53,426 bases of DNA from an uncultured Opitutia bacterium (GCA_913056175.1 CAJXLM010000017.1:1-53426), one strand, 5' to 3'. Counted from the stretch's first letter, positions 16,663 through 25,284 are shown. Notes: a model not told the origin generated them from the sequence alone. A program made the numbers and translations.

Positions 16663-17763
16663 ATGAAAACAACCCAACGACCCCATCGCTCGCGGATTCT
16701 TGCCGCGGGCCTTTGTACGGTGGCGGCAGCCAGCCTGCTACCCGCCGCCGAGACCGACGCCGCCGAGGAGGCGGAGGTGTACTTCATGCTCCCCAACAGC
16801 ACGACCATCCGCTTCGAGCGGCGGGATGCCCCGCTCTTCGAGCAGGCGATGGCCGAGCGCATGCCGGAGGCGAACGTGACCGTGCAGAATGGCCAGGGCG
16901 ACCCCACCCGCCAGCAGCGCCTTGTCGAGGATGCGATCGCCCGGGGGGCCGACCTCATCGTCTACACCTCCTCGGACGCCAACCTCGCCGCCGGCGCGCT
17001 CAGCGCGGCGGAGGAGGCCGGAGTCCCCGTGGTCCTCTACGAACACGACGCCATCGGCGGGAAGGCGGAGGCCCATGTGCTCTTCGACGCACTGGCCGTC
17101 GGCCAGGCCCAGGGGGCGCGGGCCGCCGAGCACATCAACGCCATGGACAAGGACGTCGTCAAGGTGGCCCGGGTGAAGGGCAATCAGGGCGAGTACGGGA
17201 CCATGATGTACGAGCGGGGCCAGAACGAATACCTGCAACCGCTCATCGACTCCGGCAAGGTGGAGGTCGTCTGCGAGGACTTCACGCCGAACTGGAATCC
17301 CGTGGAGGCGCAGTCCTTTGCCGAGGACTGCCTCACCCGGAACGGCGGTGATGTCGACCTGTTCCTCGGCATGAACGACGGGACGACCGGCGGTTCCGTG
17401 GCGGCCCTCATCTCGCAGGGCTATGCGCCCGGTGAGGTGATCGTGACCGGCGGCCAGGACGCGACCATCGAGGCCCTCCAGTTCATCGCCCAGGGCTGGC
17501 AGGACAACACCGTCTTCAAGGACCTCCGGACGATGGCGGACGCGGCCGCCGACCTCTCCGTCGTCGTCCTGCACGAGGGCGGAATGCGCCAGCACATCAA
17601 CGGCGCGGTCAACAACGGGTACATGAACGTGCCGGCGGCTTTCCTGCCGGTCGAGAATGTCACCGCCGAGAACATCGGGATGGTGGTCGATGCCGGCATC
17701 TACACCTGGGAGGAAATCTGCCAGGGCTCCGAGGATTCGGAGGTCTGCCAGGAGAACCTCTGA
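16663..17763 (+). CDS. Importer C: periplasmic sugar-binding protein, XylF-like
   Basis: This 366-residue CUT2 binding protein starts at ATG 16663 with a long signal peptide (about 30 residues, Arg-rich start then AAGLCTVAAASLLPA). XylF-like features are ADLIVYTSSDANLAAG, GVPVVLYEHDAIGG, LFLGMNDGTTGGSVAAL and VTGGQDATIEALQFIAQGWQ followed by NTVFKDLRTMADAAADL. It has several Cys residues in the mature part, including EEICQGSEDSEVCQE at the C-terminus, which could form disulfides. It is followed by a hairpin and then the ATPase. Ligand unknown. Confidence 0.9.
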   Translation: MKTTQRPHRSRILAAGLCTVAAASLLPAAETDAAEEAEVYFMLPNSTTIRFERRDAPLFEQAMAERMPEANVTVQNGQGDPTRQQRLVEDAIARGADLIVYTSSDANLAAGALSAAEEAGVPVVLYEHDAIGGKAEAHVLFDALAVGQAQGARAAEHINAMDKDVVKVARVKGNQGEYGTMMYERGQNEYLQPLIDSGKVEVVCEDFTPNWNPVEAQSFAEDCLTRNGGDVDLFLGMNDGTTGGSVAALISQGYAPGEVIVTGGQDATIEALQFIAQGWQDNTVFKDLRTMADAAADLSVVVLHEGGMRQHINGAVNNGYMNVPAAFLPVENVTAENIGMVVDAGIYTWEEICQGSEDSEVCQENL

Positions 17764-17777
17764 TCGTTGGTTCCTGC

Positions 17778-17806
17778 GGCGGCCCGTCCCCCCGGGGCGG
17801 GCCGCC
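17778..17806 (+). terminator. Intra-operon stem-loop after the importer C binding protein
   Basis: GGCGGCCCG (17778-17786) pairs with CGGGCCGCC (17798-17806). The inner Cs and Gs extend it past a single bulged T. No T-run follows, and the ATPase starts 28 bp downstream. Same arrangement as at 6681 and 21069. Confidence 0.6.
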
Positions 17807-17833
17807 CTTCCTCTCCCCCCGCTCACCCGAACC

Positions 17834-18613
17834 ATGCAGCCGCCTCCCCTTCCCGACCCCATCCTCAGCCTCCGCCATATTTCCAAGTCCTTCGGCGGCG
17901 TGAAAGCGCTCCAGGATGTTTCCATCGAACTGCGCCCCGGGGAGACCACCGCGCTCGTCGGCGACAACGGCGCGGGCAAGTCGACCCTCGTCAAGGTCAT
18001 GTCCGGGGTCCTCCGGCCGGACGAGGGGCAGTACCTCTTCGAGGGCCGGGAAGTGCCGGTCAACGGACCCCGCGATGTCGCCCGCCTCGGCGTACAGACC
18101 GTCTACCAGGACCTCGCCCTCTGCAACAATCTCGACGCCGTCCAGAACCTCTTCCTCGGCCGGGAGCGCACGGGGCCCTGGTGGACCGGATTCCGCGTGC
18201 GCCGGGCGGAGTGCGAGCGGCGCGCCCGCGATGTCCTCCGCCGGATGCGGCTCGACTCCATCGCCCTCGACCGTCCCGTCGGGGCCATGTCGGGCGGCCA
18301 GCGGCAGAACATCGCCATCGCCCGGTCCATCCTCTGGGAACCGAAGGTCGTCCTCCTCGACGAGCCGACCGCCGCGCTCTCCCACTCGGCGGCCGAACAG
18401 GTCGGCGCCCTCATCAACGGGCTCGCCAGCCACGGTCTCGCCGTCCTCGTGATCTCCCACGACATCCACAATTTCGTCCTCGAGAATTCCGACCGCATCG
18501 AGGTGCTCCGCCTCGGCAAGAACGCCGCCCACTTCCGCTCCGGCGAAGTGACCGGCGAACAAGTGGTCAATGCCATGGTCGGCGGGAAAGAGGGGGTCAA
18601 CTCCGCCGCCTGA
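17834..18613 (+). CDS. Importer C: single-domain sugar ABC ATPase
   Basis: The 259-residue ATPase from ATG 17834 (MQPPPLPDPILSLRHIS) has Walker A GDNGAGKST, Q-loop YQDLAL, signature MSGGQRQNIAIARSI, Walker B VVLLDEPTAALSHSAAEQ and H-loop VISHDIHNFVLENSDR. It is a single domain, unlike RbsA, so it must dimerise. Gene order here is binding protein, ATPase, permease, which differs from importer A. A longer open frame begins at 17657 inside the binding-protein gene and was rejected. Confidence 0.9.
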   Translation: MQPPPLPDPILSLRHISKSFGGVKALQDVSIELRPGETTALVGDNGAGKSTLVKVMSGVLRPDEGQYLFEGREVPVNGPRDVARLGVQTVYQDLALCNNLDAVQNLFLGRERTGPWWTGFRVRRAECERRARDVLRRMRLDSIALDRPVGAMSGGQRQNIAIARSILWEPKVVLLDEPTAALSHSAAEQVGALINGLASHGLAVLVISHDIHNFVLENSDRIEVLRLGKNAAHFRSGEVTGEQVVNAMVGGKEGVNSAA

Positions 18614-18650
18614 CCACCGCCCCCCGACTCCCTCCCTTCCCCCGACAGCC

Positions 18651-19886
18651 ATGAGTGTCGCCCATCCCGCCCAGAACCCGCCCCCCCCCGAACCTGCCGG
18701 AGGCGGCGCGCCGCCCCGCTCCCGGAGAGGCCTCGCCGAGCGCATGTCCAGCGAGCTCCGCTTCCTCCCCGTGGCCCTCGGGCTGCTCGCCCTCTTCCTC
18801 TTCTTTGCCACGCAGAGCGATGTCTTCCTGACCAGCCGCAACCTGAACAACCTGCTCATCCAGAGCACGGTGACCGGGATCATCGCCCTCGGCCTCGTCT
18901 TCGTCCTCCTCACCGGATCGATCGACCTGTCCGTGGCGGCCACCTCGGGGGTGGCCGCGGTCTTCATGTCGAAATGCGTGGTCGACTTCGGCTTGCCCAT
19001 TCCCGTGGCCATCGCCCTCGGCATCCTCGCGGGGGTGCTCATCGGGTCCGCCTCCGGCCGGTGGATCACCTTCGTCGGGGTGCCCTCCTTCGTGGTGACC
19101 CTCGGGGTCGGCCTCATCCTCAACGGCGTCCAGCTCATGCTCCTGCCCCGCACCGGACGCTACAACCTCCTCAACACCGGGGTCGAGGACATCGCCGGCA
19201 CCTACCTGACCGGCGGGGCCGCCTGGACGGTGGTCCTCGTGGCGATCGCCCTCTTCGCCCTCCTACGGATCTCCCACTGGCGGGGCCGGATCCGCGAGGG
19301 GCTGGCCGCCCCTCTCGGCGGGCAGGTCCTCCTCCCGGTGGCGATCATGGCCGCCGTCGTCATCGCCATCCTCCTCTACCTGCAGGGGATGAAGGGCCTC
19401 CCCATGCCGGTGATCCTTTTCGGGGCCCTCCTCTTCGCCCTTTCCTATCTGGCTGGGGAGACCCGCTTCGGGCTCGCCCTGTACGCGATCGGCAACAACG
19501 AGGAAGCCGCCCGCCGGGCCGGGATCAAGGTCGACCGCATCCGCATCAGCGCTTTCGCCATCGCCGGGGGCATGGCCGCGGTCGGCGGGATCCTCGCCGC
19601 CTCCCGTATCCTCGGAGTCTCCGTCTCCTCCGGCGGCGGGGTCGGCGGGGGTGCCCTCCTCCTCGAGAGCATCGCCGCTGCGGTCATCGGGGGCGTCAGC
19701 CTCTTCGGCGGGCGCGGGCGGGTGGTGGGGGCCCTCTTCGGAGCCCTCATCATCGCCACCGTCTCCAACGGGCTCAACCTCATGGGAGTGGCCAATGAGG
19801 CACGCCTGGTGGTCACCGGCCTCCTCCTCGTCCTCGCCGTCTCCCTCGACCGCGGGATCGAGAGATTCGCCGGGTCCAACTCCTGA
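18651..19886 (+). CDS. Importer C: CUT2 sugar permease, XylH-like
   Basis: The 411-residue permease has a Pro/Gly-rich cytoplasmic N-terminus of about 40 residues, then about ten membrane segments. Motifs are LVFVLLTGSIDLSVAATSGV, GVPSFVVTLGVGLILNGV and AAVIGGVSLFGGRGRVVGA. The central insertion around ISHWRGRIREGLAAPLGG with an extra hydrophobic helix is a XylH-branch feature shared with importer A. The ATG at 18651 is preferred over an upstream in-frame start at 18570 that overlaps the ATPase gene. Confidence 0.9.
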   Translation: MSVAHPAQNPPPPEPAGGGAPPRSRRGLAERMSSELRFLPVALGLLALFLFFATQSDVFLTSRNLNNLLIQSTVTGIIALGLVFVLLTGSIDLSVAATSGVAAVFMSKCVVDFGLPIPVAIALGILAGVLIGSASGRWITFVGVPSFVVTLGVGLILNGVQLMLLPRTGRYNLLNTGVEDIAGTYLTGGAAWTVVLVAIALFALLRISHWRGRIREGLAAPLGGQVLLPVAIMAAVVIAILLYLQGMKGLPMPVILFGALLFALSYLAGETRFGLALYAIGNNEEAARRAGIKVDRIRISAFAIAGGMAAVGGILAASRILGVSVSSGGGVGGGALLLESIAAAVIGGVSLFGGRGRVVGALFGALIIATVSNGLNLMGVANEARLVVTGLLLVLAVSLDRGIERFAGSNS

Positions 19887-19904
19887 GCCGGCATTGCTGG
19901 CTCA
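19884..19904 (+). terminator. Hairpin overlapping the importer C permease stop codon
   Basis: TGAGCCGGC (19884-19892), loop ATT and GCTGGCTCA (19896-19904) form 9 pairs with one wobble. The first three bases are the stop codon. There is no T-run, so it may act with Rho or as an mRNA end. It separates importer C from importer D. Confidence 0.5.
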
Positions 19905-19973
19905 AAGGGAAACCCGCCCGCCGCCCGCCGACGGTTCCCCCTACGCCCCTCCCGCCTCTCCCCCCGATTTTTG

Positions 19974-20000
19974 TGCAATCGATTCCATTCGGTCTTGACT
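19974..20000. promoter_or_regulatory. LacI-type operator and possible -35 element before importer D
   Basis: TGCAATCGATTCCA (19974-19987) matches the palindrome at 46421 at 13 of 14 positions and is identical to site 1 of importer A. TTGACT (19995-20000) follows 7 bp later and could be a -35 element, with an A/T-rich -10 region around 20015-20023 that is not a close match. The importer D ATG is at 20106. Confidence 0.65.
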
Positions 20001-20105
20001 TCCCCCGGAGAGCCAAAAATTTTCCGGATGTCGACGCACCCCTCCTGTCGGCGTTCCGCCCGCCCCGCGGAAGCTTTGTTCACCAACCCTAACCCAGTAC
20101 CCCCC

Positions 20106-21053
20106 ATGAAGAAGATCAAGAAATTGGCGGCCGTAACCACGGCGGCCACCCTTGCCCTCGGCGCCTTCGCCACGGCCGAGGACGAGAAGCTCGTCTTCAT
20201 CTACCACTCCGGAGATGAGGACTTCTGGTGGAACACCATCAAGAATACCCTCAACCAAGCCGAGGACGAGATGGACATCACCGTGGACGTGCGCAATCCC
20301 CCGAACGGGGACTCCGCACAGATGGCCCGGATCGTGGAGCAGGCCGCCGCCGCGGACTACGACGGGATGATCGTGACCATCGGTGACTACGACGCCCTGC
20401 GGGACCCGATCACCAGCGCGGTGAACATGGGCATGCCCGTGATCACGGTGAATTCCGGCACGCAGGAGCAATCCGAGGAGATGGGGGCGATGATGCACAT
20501 CGGCCAGCCGGAATTCGAGGCCGGCCGGATCGGCGGGGAAAAAGCCCGCGAGGAGGACGGCATCACCGACTTCGTGTGCTTCAACCACCAGATGGGGAAC
20601 ATCCCGCTGACCGATCGTTGTGCCGGATTTGCTGCGGGCCTCGGCCTCGAGGAGCTCGGCGACCGGATGGTCGACATCGGGGGGGATCCCGTCCAGGCGA
20701 AGAACCGCGTCTTTGCCTACATGAAGGCGAACCCCGATGTGGAGGCGGTCCTCACCCTCGGGCCCAACGGCGGGGATCCCACCCTGCAGGCTCTCGAGGA
20801 GCTCGGCCTGGCCGGGGAGATTCCCTGGTACTCCTTCGAGTTGTCCGACGACATGTCCCAGGCCCTGCGGGACGGCGTGCTCCGCTGGAGCATTGACCAG
20901 CAGCAGTTCTTCCAGGGCTACCTCGCGGCCAACCTGATGACCAATTACCTCCGCTACGGCGTGCAGATCCCGCACCACATCAACTCCGGTCCGGGATTCA
21001 CCACCAAGGAAAACATCGACCAGGTCTCCGAGCTCGTCGGGACCTTCCGCTGA
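20106..21053 (+). CDS. Importer D: periplasmic sugar-binding protein, FrcB/RbsB-like
   Basis: This 315-residue CUT2 binding protein has a signal peptide (MKKIKKLAAVTTAATLALGA, cleavage near FATAE). The mature part begins EKLVFIYHSGDEDFWWNT, and DYDGMIVTIGDYDAL, MPVITVNSGTQEQ, ALTECG-free C-terminal lobes and VLTLGPNGGDPTLQAL follow the usual two-lobe pattern. Two adjacent Trp residues in the first loop (DFWWN) could stack on the sugar ring, as aromatic residues do in the family. The leader before the ATG is C-rich with no Shine-Dalgarno. A perfect hairpin follows the stop. Confidence 0.9.
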   Translation: MKKIKKLAAVTTAATLALGAFATAEDEKLVFIYHSGDEDFWWNTIKNTLNQAEDEMDITVDVRNPPNGDSAQMARIVEQAAAADYDGMIVTIGDYDALRDPITSAVNMGMPVITVNSGTQEQSEEMGAMMHIGQPEFEAGRIGGEKAREEDGITDFVCFNHQMGNIPLTDRCAGFAAGLGLEELGDRMVDIGGDPVQAKNRVFAYMKANPDVEAVLTLGPNGGDPTLQALEELGLAGEIPWYSFELSDDMSQALRDGVLRWSIDQQQFFQGYLAANLMTNYLRYGVQIPHHINSGPGFTTKENIDQVSELVGTFR

Positions 21054-21068
21054 GTCCCTTCGGTTCTC

Positions 21069-21104
21069 GGGTCGGGGGGGTCGGGCTGGAGACCCCCCCG
21101 ACCC
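21069..21104 (+). terminator. Perfect 14-bp stem-loop after the importer D binding protein
   Basis: GGGTCGGGGGGGTC (21069-21082) and GACCCCCCCGACCC (21091-21104) are exact inverted repeats around GGGCTGGA. No T-run follows, and the permease starts 40 bp later. It is the strongest of three such hairpins that follow binding-protein genes in this window. Confidence 0.75.
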
Positions 21105-21144
21105 GTCCCTTTCTCGCTGCCCCTCCCCTCCCTCTTTTCCCGCC

Positions 21145-22245
21145 ATGACTGACGAACGGGTCAAGGAACTCGGATTCGCCCAGAAACTCCTCATGCGTCC
21201 GGAGATGGGTGCGTTCTGCGGCGTCATCCTCGTCCTCATCTTTTTCCTCCTGATCGCCGCCGACAACGGCATGTTCAATCCGGACGGGATCCAGAACTGG
21301 TCGGTGGTCTCCGCCCAGTTCGCGATCATCGCCGTGGGCGCCTGCCTGCTGATGATCGCGGGCGAATTCGACCTTTCCGTGGGGTCGATGATCGGCTTCT
21401 CCGGGATGGTCCTGGCCATCGCCTCCCTCCATTTCGGCCTGCCCGTATGGGTCGGCATCCTCCTCGCCTTCGTGCTCTCCATGGCCCTCGGAGCCTTCAA
21501 CGGCTTCCTCGTGATCAAGACCGGGCTGCCGAGCTTCATCGTCACCCTCGCCTTCCTCTACATCCTGCGGGGCCTGACGATCTTCATGTCCGTCACCACG
21601 ACGAACAAGACGATCCTCAGCGGCATGAAGCCCCTTGCCGAGGAGGACTGGCTCGCACCCTTTTTCGGGGGGGAGGCCTTCCAGGGATTCTTCCAGTGGA
21701 TGGGCAACATGGGCTGGATCGAGACCTACACCCGGGGAATTTTCGAGGGCCAGCCCGTGGTCAGCGGAGTGCCCGCCCTGATTTTCTGGGCCGTCGGCCT
21801 CGTGATTTTTGCCCAGTTCCTGCTCACCCGCACCCCCTTCGGCAACTGGATCTTCGCGGCCGGGGGCGATGCCCATGCGGCCGCGTACGCCGGGATTCCC
21901 GTGAAGCGCGTGAAGATCCTCATGTTCATGTTCACCGCCTTCTGTGCCTGCGTCTTCGCCATGTGCCAGGTGACGGAGTTCGGATCCGCCGGGGCCGACC
22001 GCGGACTCCTCAAGGAATTCGAGGCGATCATCTGCGTGGTCATCGGGGGAGCTCTCCTCACCGGGGGCTACGGGTCGGTAATCGGGGCGGGCCTCGGTGC
22101 GATCATGTTCGGGGTCGTCCAGCAAGGCCTCTTCTTTTCCGGGGCGGAGAGCTCCCTTTTCCGCGTCTTCCTCGGCGGTCTCCTCCTCATCGCCGTGATC
22201 ACGAACACCTACATCCGGCGCCGCGTCATCGGGGCGGGAGACTGA
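21145..22245 (+). CDS. Importer D: CUT2 sugar permease, FrcC-like
   Basis: This 366-residue inner-membrane permease shows about ten hydrophobic segments. GACLLMIAGEFDLSVGSMIGF, VIKTGLPSFIVTLAFLYILRGLTIF, IFAAGGDAHAAAYAGIPVKRVK and AIICVVIGGALLTGGYGS match the fructose/FrcC branch, in which GEFDLSVG replaces the more usual GxIDLSVG. A periplasmic-looking insertion at about residues 150-200 (from TTTNKTILSGMK to the IFEGQPVV stretch) is longer than in RbsC. Its stop is 4 bp before the ATPase start. Confidence 0.9.
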   Translation: MTDERVKELGFAQKLLMRPEMGAFCGVILVLIFFLLIAADNGMFNPDGIQNWSVVSAQFAIIAVGACLLMIAGEFDLSVGSMIGFSGMVLAIASLHFGLPVWVGILLAFVLSMALGAFNGFLVIKTGLPSFIVTLAFLYILRGLTIFMSVTTTNKTILSGMKPLAEEDWLAPFFGGEAFQGFFQWMGNMGWIETYTRGIFEGQPVVSGVPALIFWAVGLVIFAQFLLTRTPFGNWIFAAGGDAHAAAYAGIPVKRVKILMFMFTAFCACVFAMCQVTEFGSAGADRGLLKEFEAIICVVIGGALLTGGYGSVIGAGLGAIMFGVVQQGLFFSGAESSLFRVFLGGLLLIAVITNTYIRRRVIGAGD

Positions 22246-22249
22246 GGGG

Positions 22250-23176
22250 ATGACCTCCGCGGACCCAACCAGCGACACCCCGCCGCCCGAGGAGTCGGCC
22301 GGCGAGGCCACCGATCCCCCCGCTTCCCCGGCCGGGCCGGTGTCACCGCCCCCCGCAGCGGAGGGACCGACCGCTCCGCCCGCCGACCCGGCGGAGTCCC
22401 CGGCCCACCTCCTCGAGCTGGACAACATCAAGAAGCACTTCGGCTCGGTGATCGCCCTCGACGGAGTCTCCTTCGACCTCCGTCCCGGCGAGTGCCACTG
22501 TCTCCTCGGGGACAACGGCGCGGGCAAATCGACCTTCATCAAGACCATGTCCGGCGTCCACCAGCCCACCGAGGGCCAGATCCGCTTTGCCGGCGAGCCG
22601 GTGGTCTTCCATAATCCACACGATGCGATCCAGCGGGGCATTGCCACCGTCTACCAGGACCTCGGGATGATCCCGCTCATGTCGGTCTCCCGGAACTTCT
22701 TCATGGGCAACGAGCCCCGCAAGCGGTGGCTCGGGATCCCCGTTTTTGACCATGCCACCGCCAACCGGATCACCATGGAGGAAATGAACCGCATGGGGAT
22801 TCAGCTTCGCAGCGCTGACCAGGCCGTGGGCACCCTCTCCGGCGGGGAACGGCAGACCGTGGCCATCGCCCGCGCGGTCTATTTCGGCGCGAAGATCCTC
22901 ATCCTCGACGAGCCGACCTCCGCCCTCGGCGTCCGGCAGACCTCCAATGTCCTCGCGACCATCGACAAGGTCCGCAAGCAGGGCATCGGCGTCGTCTTCA
23001 TCTCCCACAACATCCGCCACGCCATCGCCGTGGGCGACCGGTTCACCGTGCTCAACCGCGGACGCACCCTCGGGACGGCGCGTCGCGGGGAGATCACCGA
23101 GGGAGAGCTGCAGGACATGATGGCCGGGGGCAAGGAGCTGGCCGTCCTCGACAGTTCCCTCGGGGGCACCATCTAG
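22250..23176 (+). CDS. Importer D: single-domain sugar ABC ATPase with Pro/Ala-rich N-terminal tail
   Basis: The 308-residue ATPase has a roughly 52-residue low-complexity tail made mostly of Pro, Ala, Ser and acidic residues. The domain then begins at HLLELDNIKKHFGSVIALDG. Walker A is GDNGAGKST, signature LSGGERQTVAIARAV, Walker B ILILDEPTSALGVRQTSN, H-loop FISHNIRHAIAVGDR. It resembles FrcA. There is no good internal Met near the domain start, so the tail is probably translated. It is the last gene of the importer D operon. Confidence 0.9.
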   Translation: MTSADPTSDTPPPEESAGEATDPPASPAGPVSPPPAAEGPTAPPADPAESPAHLLELDNIKKHFGSVIALDGVSFDLRPGECHCLLGDNGAGKSTFIKTMSGVHQPTEGQIRFAGEPVVFHNPHDAIQRGIATVYQDLGMIPLMSVSRNFFMGNEPRKRWLGIPVFDHATANRITMEEMNRMGIQLRSADQAVGTLSGGERQTVAIARAVYFGAKILILDEPTSALGVRQTSNVLATIDKVRKQGIGVVFISHNIRHAIAVGDRFTVLNRGRTLGTARRGEITEGELQDMMAGGKELAVLDSSLGGTI

Positions 23177-23185
23177 GCCGAGACC

Positions 23186-23214
23186 GCCGGGACCAGGGCC
23201 AAAGGTCCCGCGGC
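23186..23214 (+). terminator. Hairpin between convergent importer D and iolY-like genes
   Basis: GCC-GGGACC (23186-23194) pairs with GGTCCC-gc-GGC (23204-23214) around a nine-base loop with a two-base bulge. It lies in the 72-bp gap between convergent stops and could end transcripts from the plus strand. No T-run is present. Confidence 0.4.
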
Positions 23215-23248
23215 CGACCGATCCCGCTGCCGGAGCCGCGGAACCCGC

Positions 23249-24442
23249 CTACCCCGACGAAGAACTCCCGCCGCCACCGAGCCCGACCCACCCGCCTTCC
23301 TCCTGCGAGCGCAGCACCGCGTCCACGAATCGCATCCCGGCAAGGCCGTCCTCGAACGTGGGAAAATCGACCTCGCCCTCCACGAGCCTTTTCCCCCGAC
23401 GCCGTGCCTCGACCGCGAGGGCCATCTCGCGATAGAGATTGGCCCATGCATCGGAGAAGGCTTCCGGGTGTCCACGGGGAACCCGGAGGCGGCGGACCGC
23501 CTCTGGGAGCATTCCGGCACCCTCGCCCCTCTGGAGCGTGCGGGCGGGCTCCCCGACCGGGCGGAAGTGGAGGAACTCCGGCTCCTCCTGGCACCACTCG
23601 AGGCCGGCCTCACTCCCGGAAAGCCGGATCCGCAACCCTCCCTGGGCACCGGCGAAGGCCTGGCTCACCAGGAGCGTACCGGGCACCCCTCCCCTCCAGC
23701 GCACCTGCACGAAGGCCGTATCCTCCAACTGCTTCGGGGCCCCGGCACAGTGCAGATCCGCGCGGACCGCCTCGACCTCGCGTCCAGTGATGAACCGGGC
23801 GAGGTGCTCGGCGTGCGTACCGATGTCCCCGACCGTAAAACTCGGCCCGCTCCGGGCGGGATCGAGCCGCCAGGGAACCGGGTCGGTGGCGTCCGTCAGG
23901 TCCATCGCCCACTCCTGCAGGAATTCCACATGGATCTGGCGAAGCTCCCCGAGGAGACCCGCCCGCACCATTTCCCGGGCCTGGCGGGCCATGACATGGG
24001 CGCTGTAGCAGTAGGTGACCCCATAGACGACGGCCGTGCGCCGGTAGACCTCGGCCAGTTCCTCCGCTTCGGCCAGCGTGGAGGTGAGCGGCTTGTCCGA
24101 GATCACGTCGATGCCCTCTTCCATGAAAACGGTGGCAACTTCCGCATGGAGGTGGTTGGGCACGGTGATCGCCACCGCCTCGATGCCATCCTCACGGCGG
24201 CCTTCCGCGCGGGCCATCGTCCGGAAGTCCGCATAGGACCGCTCCGGATCGAGGTGCCAGGCGCGCCCCGAGGCCGCCGCCCTCGCCGGATCCGAGGACA
24301 GCGCCCCCGCCACGATCTCCCAGCGATTGGAGAGGCGGGCCCCTCCCGCATGCACCTCCCCGATGAAGGCGCCCTCGCCCCCGCCGACCACCCCCAGCCG
24401 CAGCCGGCGCTGGGCCGGCGGAAAACTTCCCTCGGGTGCCAT
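23249..24442 (-). CDS. Gfo/Idh/MocA dehydrogenase, IolY-like (scyllo-inositol dehydrogenase type)
   Basis: The 397-residue oxidoreductase from ATG 24442 (MAPEGSFPPAQ) has GVVGGGEGAFIGEVH, AITVPNHLHAEVA, ISDKPLTSTLAEAEELAE (DKP in place of EKP) and FTVGDIGTHAEHLARFITG with the Asp/His pair. The GGGEGAFIG start and LEWCQEEPEFLHF stretch are, from memory, typical of the rhizobial IolY scyllo-inositol dehydrogenase family. Its ATG shares one base with the iolB stop (TGATG). It would convert another inositol isomer to scyllo-inosose, the substrate of IolE. Confidence 0.8.
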   Translation of the reverse strand: MAPEGSFPPAQRRLRLGVVGGGEGAFIGEVHAGGARLSNRWEIVAGALSSDPARAAASGRAWHLDPERSYADFRTMARAEGRREDGIEAVAITVPNHLHAEVATVFMEEGIDVISDKPLTSTLAEAEELAEVYRRTAVVYGVTYCYSAHVMARQAREMVRAGLLGELRQIHVEFLQEWAMDLTDATDPVPWRLDPARSGPSFTVGDIGTHAEHLARFITGREVEAVRADLHCAGAPKQLEDTAFVQVRWRGGVPGTLLVSQAFAGAQGGLRIRLSGSEAGLEWCQEEPEFLHFRPVGEPARTLQRGEGAGMLPEAVRRLRVPRGHPEAFSDAWANLYREMALAVEARRRGKRLVEGEVDFPTFEDGLAGMRFVDAVLRSQEEGGWVGLGGGGSSSSG

Positions 24443-25284
24443 CAGTGCTGTCCTCCGCTCGAGTCGCCCTCCTCCGGCGGTGAGGGGGAGAGGATCCATG
24501 CGTGGGCCGGATCGTTGCGGAACCTCCACCGCCGAACCGGGCCGGCCATCACGTTCAGGTAGTACAGCTCGTATCCATGGGGGGCGCCGCAGGGGTGGTG
24601 ACCCCGCGGCACGAGGACGAGGTCGTGATCCTCCACCGCCATGCAGGCGTCGAGGGTACCGTCCTCGGTGTAGACGCGCTGCACCGCGAATCCGCCGGAG
24701 GGTCGCAGGCGGTGGTAGTAGGTTTCCTCAAGATAGGTCATCTCCGGCTCCTCGGCGGCGTCGTGCCGATGGGGCGGGTAGGAGGACCAGTGCCCGGCGG
24801 GCGTGAACACCTCGGTGACGAGGAGGCGCGCCGCGACCGGGCGGTCTTCCATGGCGATCGGGTGAATCCAGCGACGGTTCGTGCCCTCGCCCCGCTCCAC
24901 GCCGACGATTCCCTGCGGGCCGATGGCGCCGGCCGGCGGGTGCCCCTCCCCGCGCGGGGCGCTGCCGACCGCGAGGACGGTCGGCGTGGTCGCCTCGGCC
25001 GACCACTCCGTCCCCGGCGGCGCGTAGAAGGCGTGCGGCGGGGTCTTCGCGAAGACATCGAGCCGGTCCCCGCGTTCGCCGTAGGATTCCCCGTCCACAG
25101 TGATCCACGCCCTTCCCTCCACGAGGACGAGGATGGCCTCCCGGTCCCCGGTGGCCTCCTCCACCCGGTCCCCGGGAGCGAGCCGGTAGACGTCAAAGCC
25201 CACGTAGGACCAGTCGGCCTCTTCCGGGGTCAGGTGGTGGATCCGACCGCGCTCCCCGGCCGGCTTTCGCTGCAATTCATGCAT
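24442..25284 (-). CDS. iolB: 5-deoxy-glucuronate isomerase
   Basis: IolB converts 5-deoxy-D-glucuronate, made by IolD, to 2-deoxy-5-keto-D-gluconate. The 280-residue product from ATG 25284 (MHELQRKPAG) is a double cupin. HWSSYPPHRHD followed by MTYLEETYYHRL is the conserved metal-binding segment with two His and a Glu, and VLVPRGHHPCGAPHGYELYYLNVMAG is the usual C-terminal signature. Length is close to the family norm of about 270. Its start overlaps the end of iolC by 8 bp and its stop touches the next ATG, so it is in one operon with iolG and iolC. Confidence 0.95.
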   Translation of the reverse strand: MHELQRKPAGERGRIHHLTPEEADWSYVGFDVYRLAPGDRVEEATGDREAILVLVEGRAWITVDGESYGERGDRLDVFAKTPPHAFYAPPGTEWSAEATTPTVLAVGSAPRGEGHPPAGAIGPQGIVGVERGEGTNRRWIHPIAMEDRPVAARLLVTEVFTPAGHWSSYPPHRHDAAEEPEMTYLEETYYHRLRPSGGFAVQRVYTEDGTLDACMAVEDHDLVLVPRGHHPCGAPHGYELYYLNVMAGPVRRWRFRNDPAHAWILSPSPPEEGDSSGGQH

